Shown here in pieces: positions 35,591 to 45,395 of a DNA stretch of 64,000 bases. How positions within the stretch are numbered: position 1 is the first letter of the stretch; the number at the start of each line of letters is the position of its first letter. The notes beneath the pieces are model-generated. The model was not told the origin of the DNA, searched no databases, and saw only the letters and a program-made list of their open reading frames with translations. Source of the DNA: Sva-07 sp963741755 (GTDB taxonomy: Bacteria; Actinomycetota; Acidimicrobiia; Acidimicrobiales; Ilumatobacteraceae); contig CAVUJG010000002.1 of NCBI GenBank assembly GCA_963741755.1, forward strand, positions 1 to 64,000, in the 5' to 3' direction. Made by a program: the position numbers and the translations under genes.

Positions 35591-37912
35591 CCGTCGTCGA
35601 GCGGGTGACCACGCCGACCGAGTCCGGGCGGCCCGGCACGATCGGGACGTCGCCGACGCGTCCCGACGGGGTCGCCAAGGTGCAGGGACAGCTTCGAGTT
35701 CTCGTCGGATCTGTCCGCTGACGGTTGCCTGTGGGGCGCAACGTTGCGCTCGCCGCACCCGTTCGCCCGCATCGTGTCGATCGACGTGAGCGCCGCGTGG
35801 CAGATCGACGGCGTCGAGACGGTGATCACCGCCGCCGACGTGCCCGGCGCGATGCACTACGGGCTGATCGCCCACGACCAGCCCGTGTTCGCCTCCGAGG
35901 TCGTTCGCTATGTCGGTGAACCGATCGCTGCCGTCGCCGCCGATCATCCCGAGACGTGCCGCCGGGCGCTCGACGCGATCGTGGTGCAGTACGAGTTACT
36001 CGACCCGCTGCTCGACCCGGAACGGGCGATCGACGGCAGCCATCCTCCGATCCATCCCGACGGGAACGTGATTCGACATCAGCGCATCGTGTGCGGCGAC
36101 GTCGACGCCACTGGCGACGTGGTCGTCGAGGGCACGTACGAGATCGGCATGCAGGACCAGGCGTTCCTCGGCCTCGAGGCTGCGCTGGCCGTGCCGGACC
36201 CGGGCGGCAAGGGCGTGGAACTGCATGTGGCGACGCAGTGGCTCCACGAGGATCGAGCGCAGATCGCAGCGTGTCTCGATCTGCCCGTCGAGTCCGTGCG
36301 GCTCGTGCTCGGCGGCGTCGGCGGGGCGTTCGGCGCCCGTGAGGACATCAGCCTGCAGGTCCACACGTGTCTGCTCGCGCTCCGACTCGGCCGACCGGTA
36401 CGCATCGCGTACAGCCGCGCCGAGAGCTTCTTGGGCCACGTCCACCGCCATCCGGCGACGATTTGGATGCGTCATCATGCGACTGCCGATGGTGAGATCG
36501 TCAAGATCGAGTCGCGGATGGTGCTCGACGGTGGGGCCTACGCCTCGACGTCGTCGGCGGTGCTCATCAATGCGGTCACGCACACACAGGGTCCGTATCG
36601 CTGCGCGAATGCCGTCGTGGACGGGTACGCCGTGCGCACCAACCACCTGCCGTGCGGGGCGATGCGAGGGTTCGGTGTCGTCCAGGCGTGCTTCGCACAC
36701 GAATCGCAGATGGACAAGCTGGCCATGGCGTGCGGTCTCGACCCGGTCGAGATCCGGCTGCGCAATGCGATGCGCACCGGCGACGCGTTGATCACCGGCC
36801 AACCGGTGCTGAACGTTGCGCCGGTCGAGCGCTGCATCCGCGACACGGCCGCGCTGCCGCTCCCGGGCATGCCCGTCGGCGGGTTCCTCATGGACGACGG
36901 AGCGGTCGACGTGATGCGACTGCCGGGTGGGGCCGGTCGCACCGCTGAGCGCGGCGACATCGTGCGCGGCATCGGCTGGGGTGTGGCCATCAAGAACCTG
37001 ATGTACTCCGAAGGGTTCGACGACTACTCGACGGCCCGGTGTCGACTTGCCGACGGGGTGGTCACGCTGAAGTTCGCCACGTCGGAAGTCGGCCAGGGGT
37101 TCGTCACGATCGCACCTCAGATCGCCCGCACGATTCTCGGCGTCGACGACGTCATGCTCGATCGCATCGACACCCAGGTCGGCTCGGCCGGATCCACATC
37201 GGCCTCACGACAGACCTGGATGAGCGGGGGAGCGGTCGACGCGGCGTGTCGAACCGTGCGCGAGCGGCTGTTCGAGCATGTCGGGCGGGTCCACGATGTC
37301 GATCCGGTGCGCCTGGCCGTCGACGGCATCGATGTCGTCGACACGGTGTCCGGTTGGAGGATTCCGGTCGCCGAGGCGAGCACCGGCATCGTGATCGACG
37401 AGACCGTCGAGTACCGCCATCCGGCGACCGAAGATCTCGACGAGAACGGCCAGGGCAACTGCCACACGGCGTTCGCCTTCGTCGCCCATCGCGCCGTCGT
37501 CGACGTCGATCCCGAGCTGGGCCTCGTGAAGGTCGTCCAGATCGCCACGGCTCAGGATGTCGGACGGGCACTCAACCCGCTGTCGGTTCTCGGCCAGATC
37601 GAAGGCGGGATCGCGCAGGGGCTGGGTCTGGCCGTGATGGAGGAGATCATCCAAATCGACGGCGTGATCCGCAACGGCAACTTCACGGACTATCTGCTGC
37701 CGACCTTTCTCGACATGCCCGACGTCGTCGCAACGCTGATCGAAGAGCCGGACCCGCACGCTCCGCTCGGAGCGAAAGGCGTCGGCGAGCCACCGTGCAT
37801 CTCGTCGACACCCGCGGTCGTCGCTGCGATCCGCGACGCGCTGCGTCAGGTCGACGGCATCGGCAAGACGCTCGATCGGGTCCCGGTTCGTCCGAGCGAC
37901 ATCTGCCTGTGA
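35587..37912 (+). CDS. Molybdo-hydroxylase molybdopterin-binding (large) subunit, one frameshift
   Basis: It starts at ATG 35587 (MTVVERVTTPTESGRPG) and must change frame near 35693, where an extra C before ttcgagttc interrupts the usual KVQGQ-FEFSSDL segment. With that fixed it has ~774 residues. The cofactor signature GGVGGAFGAREDISLQVHTC, the GAMRGFGVVQACFAHE loop and the C-terminal GAKGVGEPPCISSTPAVVAA, whose Glu is the catalytic base, match xanthine dehydrogenase and related purine, nicotinate or aldehyde hydroxylases. The AYxCSFR loop of aerobic CO dehydrogenase is absent. The phosphoribosyltransferase next door favours a purine-type substrate. Confidence 0.88.
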
Positions 37913-37943
37913 CGCAGATGTCGGCGCGCCGGTTCTCTGCGGC

Positions 37944-37949
37944 TAGGTT
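37944..37949 (+). promoter_or_regulatory. -10 box of the phosphoribosyltransferase
   Basis: TAGGTT eight bases before ATG 37958, identical in sequence and spacing to the scpA box. Confidence 0.5.
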
Positions 37950-37957
37950 CGCAGTCC

Positions 37958-38457
37958 ATGCCTGACGAGCGCGAAATCATGACCTGGGACGTCTTCGGGA
38001 CGGCATCGCGGGCCCTGGCCCAGATGGTCGCCGACGACGGCTACGAGCCCGACATGGTGCTCGCCATTGCCCGTGGAGGGCTGCTGATCGGCGGTGCGAT
38101 CGGCTACGCCCTGTCGGTCAAGAACGTCTACACGATGAACGTCGAGTTCTACACGGGCGTCGACGAGCGTCTCGAAGTGCCGCGGATCCTGCCACCGGCG
38201 CCCGACTTCGTCGACGTGTCGCACGCTCGGATCCTGATCGTCGACGACGTGGCCGACACCGGCCACACGCTGCGTTCGGTCGAGGAGTTCTGTCGAGGGC
38301 AAGGTCGCCGAGGTGCGCACCGGGCGTGCTCTACGAGAAGTCTCACTCGGTCGTGAAGTGCGACTACATCTGGAAGCGCACCGACCTGTGGATCAACTTC
38401 CCGTGGAGCGACCAGGACCCCGTCGCCAAGCGCGACTGGTCCGTCAAGGACGCCTGA
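37958..38457 (+). CDS. Purine-type phosphoribosyltransferase (frameshifts near the 3' end)
   Basis: About 165 residues once two indels near 38290 and 38325 are corrected (the second is an extra G in accgggcgtg). The PRPP loop ARILIVDDVADTGHTLRSVE and the Arg-Gly loop VLAIARGGLLIGGAIGYAL are the type I phosphoribosyltransferase core. The C-terminus IWKRTDLWINFPWSDQDP resembles Gpt/Hpt-like enzymes of archaea and actinobacteria that salvage hypoxanthine, guanine or xanthine. It follows the molybdo-hydroxylase operon after 45 bases but has its own promoter box. Confidence 0.8.
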
Positions 38458-38480
38458 TCGCGACAGCGGACGTCGCCTGA

Positions 38481-39567
38481 TCAGACGGTGCGGGCGTTCG
38501 GGAAGGCCTGGCGCTGCGCCGACTCGAGACGCTCCTGCAGCCGCTTGGGGTGCACGATGCCGAGCAGTTTCCCGTCGTTCCAGACGGTGACGATCGGGCG
38601 GAGCGGGTCGAGGCGGGGGAGCACCGTGGCCAGATCTTCGTCGAGCGACGCCTTGGCCAGGTTGTTGAACGGCACCATCAGCTGGGTGAGCATCACCAGC
38701 GGGCCGTCGGTCGAACGGCACCGCCCACAGCTGGTCCTCGAGCACGAGACCATCGAGCTCGCCGTCGTCGCCGACGACCGCCACCGCGCCGGCAGCACCG
38801 AGGCGTTCACGCTGGTCGATCATCGAGTCGGTGTCCATGTCGGTTCCGGCCTGAGCGATCCCGAAGAACGTGAGGTCGCGCACCTTGACGCCGTCGAGCT
38901 GCTCGGCGACGTACGACGTCATGATCTCGGCGCGTGCGTTCAGGGCGATGAACAGCCCGGTGATCATCACGAAACACACCGAATTGGCCGTTGAGCATCA
39001 TCACGAACCGCCAAACCGACCATGCCCCAGCCGAGCACCCGTCCGGCATTGCCGGCATCACGCATCGCGCGGTACTTGTTGCCCGTTCGGGCCCAGCGAA
39101 CGGCTCGCAGGACTCGGCCGCCGTCGAGCGGGGCGCCCGGCAGCATGTTGAACACCGCCAGCACGACGTTGACGAAGCCGATCCAGAACACCAGCATCGT
39201 CGACTGGACGGCGAAGCTTGCTCCGACAGCGACGACGCCGATCAGCAGGCTGACGGCAGGTCCAGCGACAGCGATCAGGCCGTCAGCCGCGAGCGGTCGG
39301 CGATTCACGATCGAGACGTGCGACGCCGCCGAGAGCCCAGAGGTCGATCGATTGGGTACGGACGCCGTAGCGGCGTGCAACGAGTGCGTGGCCGAACTCG
39401 TGAGCGAGAATCGATGCGAAGAATGCCACGGTGGCAACGACGCCGCCGACGATGCCGAGGTCAGCCGAGAGCAGCACGCCGAACCACAGCGCCACGATCG
39501 CCATGCTCCAGTGAGCGCGCACCGGAATGCCGGCATAGGTGCCGAGGCGGATCGAACCGGGGGTCAT
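38481..39567 (-). CDS. Site-2 (M50) membrane protease with CBS domains (three frameshifts)
   Basis: It is read through frame changes at ~39287, ~38990 and ~38712, giving ~360 residues from ATG 39567 (AAAGGAG upstream). The zinc site is HEFGH in FFASILAHEFGHALVARRYG plus the distal NMLPGAPLDGGRVLRAVRW motif, with 5-6 membrane helices. The C-terminal half holds two CBS-like segments (MVPFNNLAKASLDEDLATVL and GKLLGIVHPKRLQER), which usually bind adenosyl nucleotides and regulate the protease. Such enzymes cut membrane-anchored anti-sigma factors or transporters. Each frameshift sits where an otherwise normal motif order continues, so sequencing error is likely. Confidence 0.85.
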
Positions 39568-39668
39568 GGCGGGGGAGTGCTCCTTTCGAGCGAACACCTG
39601 TTGGGTGAGTCTAGGGATGTCAACCTCCCCGGTGGCCGCGGCATTCCATCACCCGGTCACCCGCCGGC

Positions 39669-39706
39669 GATGAGCGAGGTGACCGTATGCGGCGGTTTGG
39701 CTCATC
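39669..39706. repeat. 38-bp hairpin repeat, locus 1 unit a
   Basis: It begins GATGAGCGA, has the core CCGTATGCGG and ends TGGCTCATC. The ends pair with each other except for one mismatch. It is followed 61 bases later by a copy that differs at one base. It lies between the start of the M50 protease and the end of the FAD oxidoreductase gene. Confidence 0.7.
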
Positions 39707-39729
39707 GTTGGGGGTGGGTCCGGTGTTGC

Positions 39730-39767
39730 GATGAGCGAGGTGACCGTATGCGGCGGTTTCGCTCATC
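39730..39767. repeat. 38-bp hairpin repeat, locus 1 unit b
   Basis: Identical to unit a except that it ends TCGCTCATC, which makes the terminal stem perfect. It lies 22 bases beyond the stop of the minus-strand FAD oxidoreductase, where it could also serve as a terminator. Confidence 0.7.
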
Positions 39768-39788
39768 GCTGGGCGGGGTGGCGCTGGG

Positions 39789-41336
39789 TCAGGAGCGCTG
39801 TTCGAGGATGACGGTGGCGCAGTTGCGGCCGCTCGCGCCCCACACTCCGGCGCCGGGGAACGTGGCGGCGCCGGTGAGGTAGAGGCCGTCGACGGCGGTC
39901 TCGTACTTCGTCAGCTCCGGGTTCGAGTTGCGGAACGCGGCCAGCGGCCCGCCGGCGAAACTGGTGGCGTGCCCGGCGGGGAGATGGAAGTCGCGCTCGT
40001 AGACGTCCGGGGTCATCGCTCGCCACTCGATGATCGAGTCGAGGAACCCCGGCTCGCAGAGTTCGGCGAACGCCTCGAGCCAACGGCGCGGTTCGGTCGA
40101 ATCGGCCCAGCCTCCTGCGAGGCCGAATGGCGTGTACAGCGCCTCGAGCGACAGGACGTGACGGCCCGGGGGTGCGATCGACGGGTCGATCAGCGTCGGC
40201 ACGTTGACCAGCAGTCCCGGGCGTTCGAGGATCCGGCCGTCGGCCATCAGCGCCGCCCCCTGGTCGATGTCCGCGAGGCTCGGCGCGATCGCCGAGGTCG
40301 GCCCGAGCGGTCGATCGAAGCCGCGCAACACCGGCGGCGCCGACAGCACGGCATCGATCTTCGATTCGTAGCCCTCGTCGTGGCGGACGTCGCCCCAGCG
40401 TCGGACCAGATCTGCCGCCGATGACGGCGGATGCTTCAACCACCGCAGGAACGTGTCGTGAGGGTTGCAGGCCGACACGACGATCGGCGCGGTGATCTCG
40501 GTGCCGTCGACCAGGGCGATTCCGCTGACCCGCTCGTCGCTGCACATGATCGTGTCGACGGGGCTCTTCGTGCGCAGCGTGCCGCCGGCCGCTTCGAACG
40601 CGGCGAGCAGGGTGGCGGGCACCTGGCCGCTGCCGCCGATCGGTCGGCCCACCGTGGCCACGTGACGCATCGCGTGCGTCAGCGCGCCGAGTCCGCTGCC
40701 GGGCATCTCGGGAGTGATGCCCCACACCATCGGTCCGGTCAGGGCGGCGGGTCCCATGATCGCTTCTTCGTCGAAGTAGGACCGCAGCACGTCGGCAGCG
40801 CTCCGCCGTGACCACCGCATCAGCGTGCTCGCACCGCTGAACCGGCGGCGCAGGGCGAGCTTCGTCAGACCGGCGACGGTGGGCGGTTCGGCGGCGGCCT
40901 CGAAGATCATGCGGACCGCTGGAGCGGCAGCTGCGACGTAGCGGCGGTACCCGTCGACCTGGGTGGGGAAGTGCCGGCCGATGTCGTCGAGGGTCGCCTC
41001 GAGATCGTTGTAGTGCGACCACCCCGTGCCGGCCGCAGCGCTCGCCCACGAGAAGTTGTGCTGGGCGGGTTCGAGGTCGATGTACTCGAGTCCCAGGTCC
41101 CGAAGGCCGAGTTCCTCGATCACGGGAGTGGTCCGGAACGTGAGGTGATCGCAGTTGCAGATGTTGACGGTGGCGCCCGCGAACTGTTCGCTCGCTGCGG
41201 TTCCGCCGACCTCGGAGCGTGCCTCCACGAGCAGCGTCCGCATACCGCCCCGAGCGAGGTAGGCGGCGGTGACGAGTCCGTTGTGGCCGGCGCCGATCAC
41301 GATGGCGTCGAAGTCGGATCGCGCAGGCGTTGACAC
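39789..41336 (-). CDS. NAD(P)/FAD-dependent oxidoreductase, phytoene-dehydrogenase-like
   Basis: 515 residues, GTG start 41336. The N-terminal Rossmann motif is IVIGAGHNGLVTAAYLARGG followed by the Glu-Ala-Arg that binds the FAD ribose. The GAGHNGL form belongs to the PYROXD2/CrtI-like amine-oxidase superfamily. The C-terminal FAD motif is GLYLTGAATFPGAGVWGASG followed by RNCA. Family members desaturate or oxidise carotenoids, retinoids or unknown substrates. No carotenoid genes lie nearby, so the substrate is open. It is divergent from the creatininase-like gene (47 bases). Confidence 0.8.
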   Translation of the reverse strand: MSTPARSDFDAIVIGAGHNGLVTAAYLARGGMRTLLVEARSEVGGTAASEQFAGATVNICNCDHLTFRTTPVIEELGLRDLGLEYIDLEPAQHNFSWASAAAGTGWSHYNDLEATLDDIGRHFPTQVDGYRRYVAAAAPAVRMIFEAAAEPPTVAGLTKLALRRRFSGASTLMRWSRRSAADVLRSYFDEEAIMGPAALTGPMVWGITPEMPGSGLGALTHAMRHVATVGRPIGGSGQVPATLLAAFEAAGGTLRTKSPVDTIMCSDERVSGIALVDGTEITAPIVVSACNPHDTFLRWLKHPPSSAADLVRRWGDVRHDEGYESKIDAVLSAPPVLRGFDRPLGPTSAIAPSLADIDQGAALMADGRILERPGLLVNVPTLIDPSIAPPGRHVLSLEALYTPFGLAGGWADSTEPRRWLEAFAELCEPGFLDSIIEWRAMTPDVYERDFHLPAGHATSFAGGPLAAFRNSNPELTKYETAVDGLYLTGAATFPGAGVWGASGRNCATVILEQRS

Positions 41337-41371
41337 GTTGCAGAGTCTCTCGCACTTCGATGTCGGCGGCG

Positions 41372-41377
41372 TAACGT
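41372..41377 (+). promoter_or_regulatory. -10 box of the creatininase-family gene
   Basis: TAACGT six bases before GTG 41384. Predicted leaderless mRNA. Confidence 0.4.
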
Positions 41378-41383
41378 GCCGGT

Positions 41384-42166
41384 GTGTCTTCTGTTTCGCG
41401 CCGACTCATCGAACTTCGCGGCCCCGACATCGCGCAGCTGGTCACCGAGCGGAGCATCTTCGTGCAGCCGCTCGGTGCGGTCGAGCAGCACGGCCCGCAC
41501 CTGCCGTTCAACACCGATCTGCTGATCGCCGACCGGATCTCGGAACTGGCGGTCGAGCGCGTCGGCGACGAACTCGACGTGTGGCTGCTGCCGCCGCTCG
41601 CGTACACGAAGTCCAACGAGCACGCCTGGTCGGCGGGCACCATCTGGCTGTCTGCCACCACGTTGCTGGCGGTGCTCGACGACATCGGTCGCTGCGTGGC
41701 CACGACGGACGCACGAAAGCTCGTGTTCTTCAACGGTCACGGCGGCAACTCGGCGCTCGTCGGTGTCGCCAACCGCGAGATTCGGCTGGCCCACGGCCTG
41801 ATGACGTTCCTCGCGCACCCGGGTGTGCCGCCCGACCAGGGCGGCGTGTCGGCGCCCGACGAGCTGGGCATGGGCATCCACGGGGGCACCGACGAGACGT
41901 CGATGATGCTGCACCTCGCTCCGCATCTGGTCGACATGGCGGTCGCCACCCGCAACGTCCCGGAGCAACTTGCCGACAACCGGTATGTCCGCTTCGGCGG
42001 TGCGGTCGGGTTCGGCTGGTTGTCGAACGATTTCGGACCTGATGGACACATCGGCGATCCGACGCCTGCTACGGCCGAACGAGGCGAGCAACTCGTTGCG
42101 CAAGCGGTGGATGCGTTCTGCGAGGCGCTCGCGGAAGTGGCGACGTTCGAACTTCCGGTGCGTTGA
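41384..42166 (+). CDS. Creatininase-family amidohydrolase
   Basis: 260 residues, GTG start. Metal ligands of the fold are visible: GAVEQHGPHLPFNTDLLIAD (Glu, His and Asp), FFNGHGGNSA (His) and GTDETSMML (Glu). The family cleaves cyclic amides such as creatinine or formamidopyrimidine products; it also includes MftE, which trims the mycofactocin precursor. No other mycofactocin gene is near. The M20 carbamoylase starts one base after its stop, so a two-step opening of a cyclic amide or ureide followed by further hydrolysis is the better guess. Confidence 0.8.
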   Translation: MSSVSRRLIELRGPDIAQLVTERSIFVQPLGAVEQHGPHLPFNTDLLIADRISELAVERVGDELDVWLLPPLAYTKSNEHAWSAGTIWLSATTLLAVLDDIGRCVATTDARKLVFFNGHGGNSALVGVANREIRLAHGLMTFLAHPGVPPDQGGVSAPDELGMGIHGGTDETSMMLHLAPHLVDMAVATRNVPEQLADNRYVRFGGAVGFGWLSNDFGPDGHIGDPTPATAERGEQLVAQAVDAFCEALAEVATFELPVR

Positions 42167-42167
42167 G

Positions 42168-43445
42168 ATGAGTGCTACACCGGACCCGTCCGAGCTCCGT
42201 ATCGATGCCGACCGCCTGCTCGCACGTATCGACGAACTGGGACAGATCGGACGGATCGACGGCCCGAACGGGGAGTGGGGCAACGCTCGACTCGCGCTGA
42301 CCGACGAGGACCGTGCAGGTCGGGACCTCGTGGTCGCCTGGATGCGCGACCTCGGCCTCGACGTCGTGGTCGACGCCATCGGCAACGTCGTGGCAACCCG
42401 TGCGGGACTCGACTCGACGCTGGCACCGGTGATGGTCGGCTCGCACATCGACACCGTCGGCACGGGTGGCCGATTCGACGGCAACCTCGGCGTGCTGGCC
42501 GGACTCGAGATCGTCGAGACGCTCGAACAGGCGGGCGTCACGACCGAACGGCCATTCCAAGTCGCGTTCTTCACCGACGAGGAAGGCTCCCGGTTCGCTC
42601 CGGACATGCTCGGCAGCCTCGTGTACGTCGGGGGACTGCCGCTGGAGGAGGCGCTCGACCTCGTCGCCGCCGACGATGGCGCCCGTCTCGGCGACGAACT
42701 CGAACGCATCGGGTACGCCGGTCCGGTCCCATGCCCGACAGCATCCGCACCGCACGCATACTTCGAACTCCACATCGAGCAGGGCCCCATCCTCGAAGCC
42801 GAGGGCATCACGATCGGCGTGGTCGAGGGCGTGCAGGGCATCTCGTGGACCGAAATCGTCATCGTCGGCCAGTCGGCACATGCCGGCACCACCCCGATGC
42901 GGCTTCGTCACGACCCCGTCTACTGCGCGGGTGCGATCGCCACCTACGTGCGCGATCTCACACGCCGCCTCGGCGCCGAGCAGGTCGGCACGGTCGGGCG
43001 CCTCGACGTGTACCCCAACCTGGTCAACGTCGTGCCGGCCCGCGTGGTGATGACGGTCGACCTGCGCAACACCGACGACCGGGTGCTGCAGGAAGCGGAA
43101 TCGCACCTGGCGACGTTCCTCGACGAACTTGCCGGCATGGAGGGTGTGTCGATCACGACCAACTCGCTCGCCCGGTTCGAGCCCGTCGAGTTCGATTCGT
43201 CGATGGTCGCTCTCGTCGAGGCGAGTGCGCAGCGTCTCGGCCACTCGACGAAACGGATGCCGAGCGGCGCGGGCCACGACGCTCAGATGTTGGCGCGGGT
43301 CTGCCCGACGGCGATGGTGTTCACGCCGAGTGTCAACGGCCTCAGCCACAACATCGCCGAGTTCACGGAGGCAACCGACATCGCCGCCGGAGCCAACGTG
43401 CTGCTGCAGGTCGTGCTCGATCGCCTCGACGTGCGTCGGAGCTGA
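42168..43445 (+). CDS. M20-family N-carbamoylase/allantoate-type amidohydrolase
   Basis: 425 residues from ATG 42168. The binuclear-metal ligands are all present: GSHIDTVGTGGRFDGNLGVL (His and Asp), FFTDEEGSRF (Glu-Glu), FELHIEQGPILE (His) and LSHNIAEF (His). This is the layout of hydantoinase/carbamoylase and allantoate amidohydrolase enzymes, which hydrolyse N-carbamoyl or ureido compounds to release ammonia and CO2. It is coupled to the creatininase-like gene and lies beside a transporter operon. The exact substrate is unknown. Confidence 0.88.
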   Translation: MSATPDPSELRIDADRLLARIDELGQIGRIDGPNGEWGNARLALTDEDRAGRDLVVAWMRDLGLDVVVDAIGNVVATRAGLDSTLAPVMVGSHIDTVGTGGRFDGNLGVLAGLEIVETLEQAGVTTERPFQVAFFTDEEGSRFAPDMLGSLVYVGGLPLEEALDLVAADDGARLGDELERIGYAGPVPCPTASAPHAYFELHIEQGPILEAEGITIGVVEGVQGISWTEIVIVGQSAHAGTTPMRLRHDPVYCAGAIATYVRDLTRRLGAEQVGTVGRLDVYPNLVNVVPARVVMTVDLRNTDDRVLQEAESHLATFLDELAGMEGVSITTNSLARFEPVEFDSSMVALVEASAQRLGHSTKRMPSGAGHDAQMLARVCPTAMVFTPSVNGLSHNIAEFTEATDIAAGANVLLQVVLDRLDVRRS

Positions 43446-43470
43446 CGAGCGGATCGCCGGCTGGGTCGGG

Positions 43471-44388
43471 TCAGGCTCGCGCCTGGGTGGCCCACTTGCC
43501 CACGACACGATTGCCGATCCACCCGAACGCGGCGAAGACGACCACACCGAACATGCAGGCGAGCAGCACGGCGGCGAGGAGTTCCTCGCCTCGCAGCCGG
43601 GCGGCGTAGAGCTTGATGACCTGGCCGATGCCCACTTCGCCCTGGCCGAAGAGGAAGTCGCCGACGATGGCGCCGATCACGGCGAGGCCCGCCGAGATCC
43701 GCAAGCCAGTGAAGATCGCAGGCAGCGCCGCGGGAAACATGAGCTTGCGGAGCCGGGTCCACCGTCCGGCGTTGTGCAACGTGAACAGGTCGTGCATGCC
43801 CTGGTCGGCCGAGAGCAGTCCGAACAGGCTGTTCACCAGGATCGGGAACACGGCGATCAGCACGCACACGACGACGCGAGCGGTCTGGTCGTAGCCGAAC
43901 CAGAACCCGATCAGCGGCACGATGGCGAGGATCGGCATCGATTGGAGGATCACCATGTACGGGAAGATCGCTCGCTCGAGCAGCTTGGACTGGCTCATGA
44001 TGATCGCCAGGCCGAGGCCGAGGAGCGTGGCGATCACCAGACCGATGATGGCGATCTGCGCTGTGTTCCACAGCGCGGTCAGCATCTCGGACAGGTTCTC
44101 CCAGGTGAAGAAGCCGACTCGTGCGACCTCGTGCGGCGGCTTGAGCAGGAATCGGCGGCTCTCGCTGAGGATCGCGTAGCTCACGAAGTACCAGATCCCC
44201 AACAGGATCACGCCGGCAACCAATGGCGGGAGCACGATGCTCCAGAACGACTCACGCTTGGTGGTGTGGAGCCCCGACATGGTGCCGAGGGTGGTCGCGT
44301 AGCCGGGGAGCACCTCGTGCGCTGCCTCGGCTTCGGTCATCTTGTGGACGTCGTCGGTCCCTGCGACGTTGTCTCGGAGATCGCTCAT
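43471..44388 (-). CDS. ABC transporter permease (SsuC/NMT1-associated type)
   Basis: 305 residues with six membrane helices and the BPD_transp_1 loop GMHDLFTLHNAGRWTRLRKL followed by MFPAALPAIFTGLRISAGLA, which couples to the ATPase. A 50-residue cytosolic N-terminal extension precedes the first helix. This permease type serves importers of nitrate, sulfonate, taurine, thiamine precursors and pyrimidines. It overlaps the ATPase gene by 4 bases and is divergent, with the ATPase gene, from the binding-protein gene. The neighbouring hydrolases suggest an N-containing substrate. Confidence 0.9.
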   Translation of the reverse strand: MSDLRDNVAGTDDVHKMTEAEAAHEVLPGYATTLGTMSGLHTTKRESFWSIVLPPLVAGVILLGIWYFVSYAILSESRRFLLKPPHEVARVGFFTWENLSEMLTALWNTAQIAIIGLVIATLLGLGLAIIMSQSKLLERAIFPYMVILQSMPILAIVPLIGFWFGYDQTARVVVCVLIAVFPILVNSLFGLLSADQGMHDLFTLHNAGRWTRLRKLMFPAALPAIFTGLRISAGLAVIGAIVGDFLFGQGEVGIGQVIKLYAARLRGEELLAAVLLACMFGVVVFAAFGWIGNRVVGKWATQARA

Positions 44389-45158
44389 GAGTGTGCTCCT
44401 CGCAGCGTGTGGCTGATCTCGCCACTGATCCGGGCGAACTCGGGATCGAACCGGAGGTCCGGATCGCGTGGGTAGTCGAACGGGATCTCGTACTCGGCCA
44501 CGATCCGGCCCGGCCGGGACGACATCACCAGCACCTTGGTCGACAGGTACACCGCCTCACTGATCGAGTGGGTGATGAACAGGCCGGCGAAACCTTTGCG
44601 TTGGAACAATGCAAGCGTCTCTTCGTTCAGACGTTCGCGGGTGATCTCGTCGACGGCCCCGAACGGCTCGTCGAAGAGGAAGACCGGCGGCTCGAGCGTG
44701 AGCGTTCGTGCCAGCGACGCCCGCATGCGCATGCCACCCGACAGTGAATTCGGGTAGTGGTCCTCGAAGCCGGCGAGCCCGACCAGTTCGATGGCGTCGG
44801 CCGCTCGTGTCTGTCGTTCGCCTTTGGGGAAACCGTGCAACTCGCTGAGCAGCTCCACGTTCTGGCGCACGGTTCGCCAGGGCAGCAGGGTGGCGTCCTG
44901 GAAGACGTAGCCGATGCGTGAGCGGTCGATGAAGACCTCGCCATAGCTCTGGCCGAGCAGGCCCGAGGCGATCTTGAGCAACGTCGACTTGCCGCACCCT
45001 GAGGGACCAACGATGGTGATGAACTCGTTGGGGTGCACGTCGAACGTCACGTCGTCGATGGCATGGGTTCCGTCCGGGAACATCATCGAGATGTTCTGGA
45101 ATCGCAACGCTGCGGTCCCGACATCCGTGGTGGCCTCAGCGGTTGGCGTGTTGGTCAT
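44385..45158 (-). CDS. ABC transporter ATP-binding protein
   Basis: 257 residues from ATG 45158. Walker A GPSGCGKST, Q-loop YVFQDATLLPW, signature LSGGMRMRASLAR (the usual Gln after GMR is Met), Walker B PVFLFDEPFGAVDE and switch FITHSISEAV are all present, so the protein should be active. The SsuB/TauB-like subtype pairs with the following permease. A 237-base intergenic region separates it from the divergent substrate-binding protein. Confidence 0.92.
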   Translation of the reverse strand: MTNTPTAEATTDVGTAALRFQNISMMFPDGTHAIDDVTFDVHPNEFITIVGPSGCGKSTLLKIASGLLGQSYGEVFIDRSRIGYVFQDATLLPWRTVRQNVELLSELHGFPKGERQTRAADAIELVGLAGFEDHYPNSLSGGMRMRASLARTLTLEPPVFLFDEPFGAVDEITRERLNEETLALFQRKGFAGLFITHSISEAVYLSTKVLVMSSRPGRIVAEYEIPFDYPRDPDLRFDPEFARISGEISHTLRGAHS

Positions 45159-45349
45159 GCGGCTCTCCGTCGCAGTGTGATCGTTGCGAGCGCACGGTGA
45201 GTGATGGGCCGGGGCGGACGTACCGCTCGCTGATGGACAGAGCCGACAGTAACACCAGCTCCTCGGCACCCAGTTGTCCCGAAATCTCGGTAACAGAGCG
45301 TTCACACGGAATCCGTGCCGGATGGGCACGACCGTTCGCCGGTCCGTCC

Positions 45350-45355
45350 TAGGCT
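45350..45355 (+). promoter_or_regulatory. -10 box of the substrate-binding protein gene
   Basis: TAGGCT at 45350-45355 places the transcription start near 45362. That gives a ~34-base leader containing a ribosome site, in contrast to the leaderless genes around it. Confidence 0.4.
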
Positions 45356-45361
45356 GCCCAC

Positions 45362-45377
45362 TGCTCCGATCGGAGCA
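45362..45377. promoter_or_regulatory. 16-bp perfect palindrome, candidate operator
   Basis: TGCTCCGATCGGAGCA is its own reverse complement. It begins at the predicted transcription start of the binding-protein gene and ends 18 bases before its ATG, so a bound repressor would block transcription. No regulator gene is adjacent. Confidence 0.5.
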
Positions 45378-45395
45378 TCCACCAAAGGGGAGAGA

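Noticed and set aside
35587..35744. Programmed frameshift in the large molybdo-hydroxylase subunit
   Set aside because: No slippery heptamer or downstream structure is evident; a single extra C explains it, like the other indels.
34236..37912. Aerobic CO dehydrogenase (coxMSL)
   Set aside because: Gene order is the same, but the large subunit lacks the AYxCSFR active-site loop and has GAMRGFG and GVGEPP instead, typical of xanthine dehydrogenase-type hydroxylases.
39669..39767. CRISPR array
   Set aside because: Only two repeat units of 38 bp with 23-base spacers are present, the spacers are not distinct enough, there are no cas genes, and the same paired unit recurs at 51330. A hairpin repeat dimer fits.
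41384..42166. Mycofactocin MftE
   Set aside because: The creatininase fold is shared, but no mftA, mftB, mftC or mftF is nearby and an M20 carbamoylase follows.
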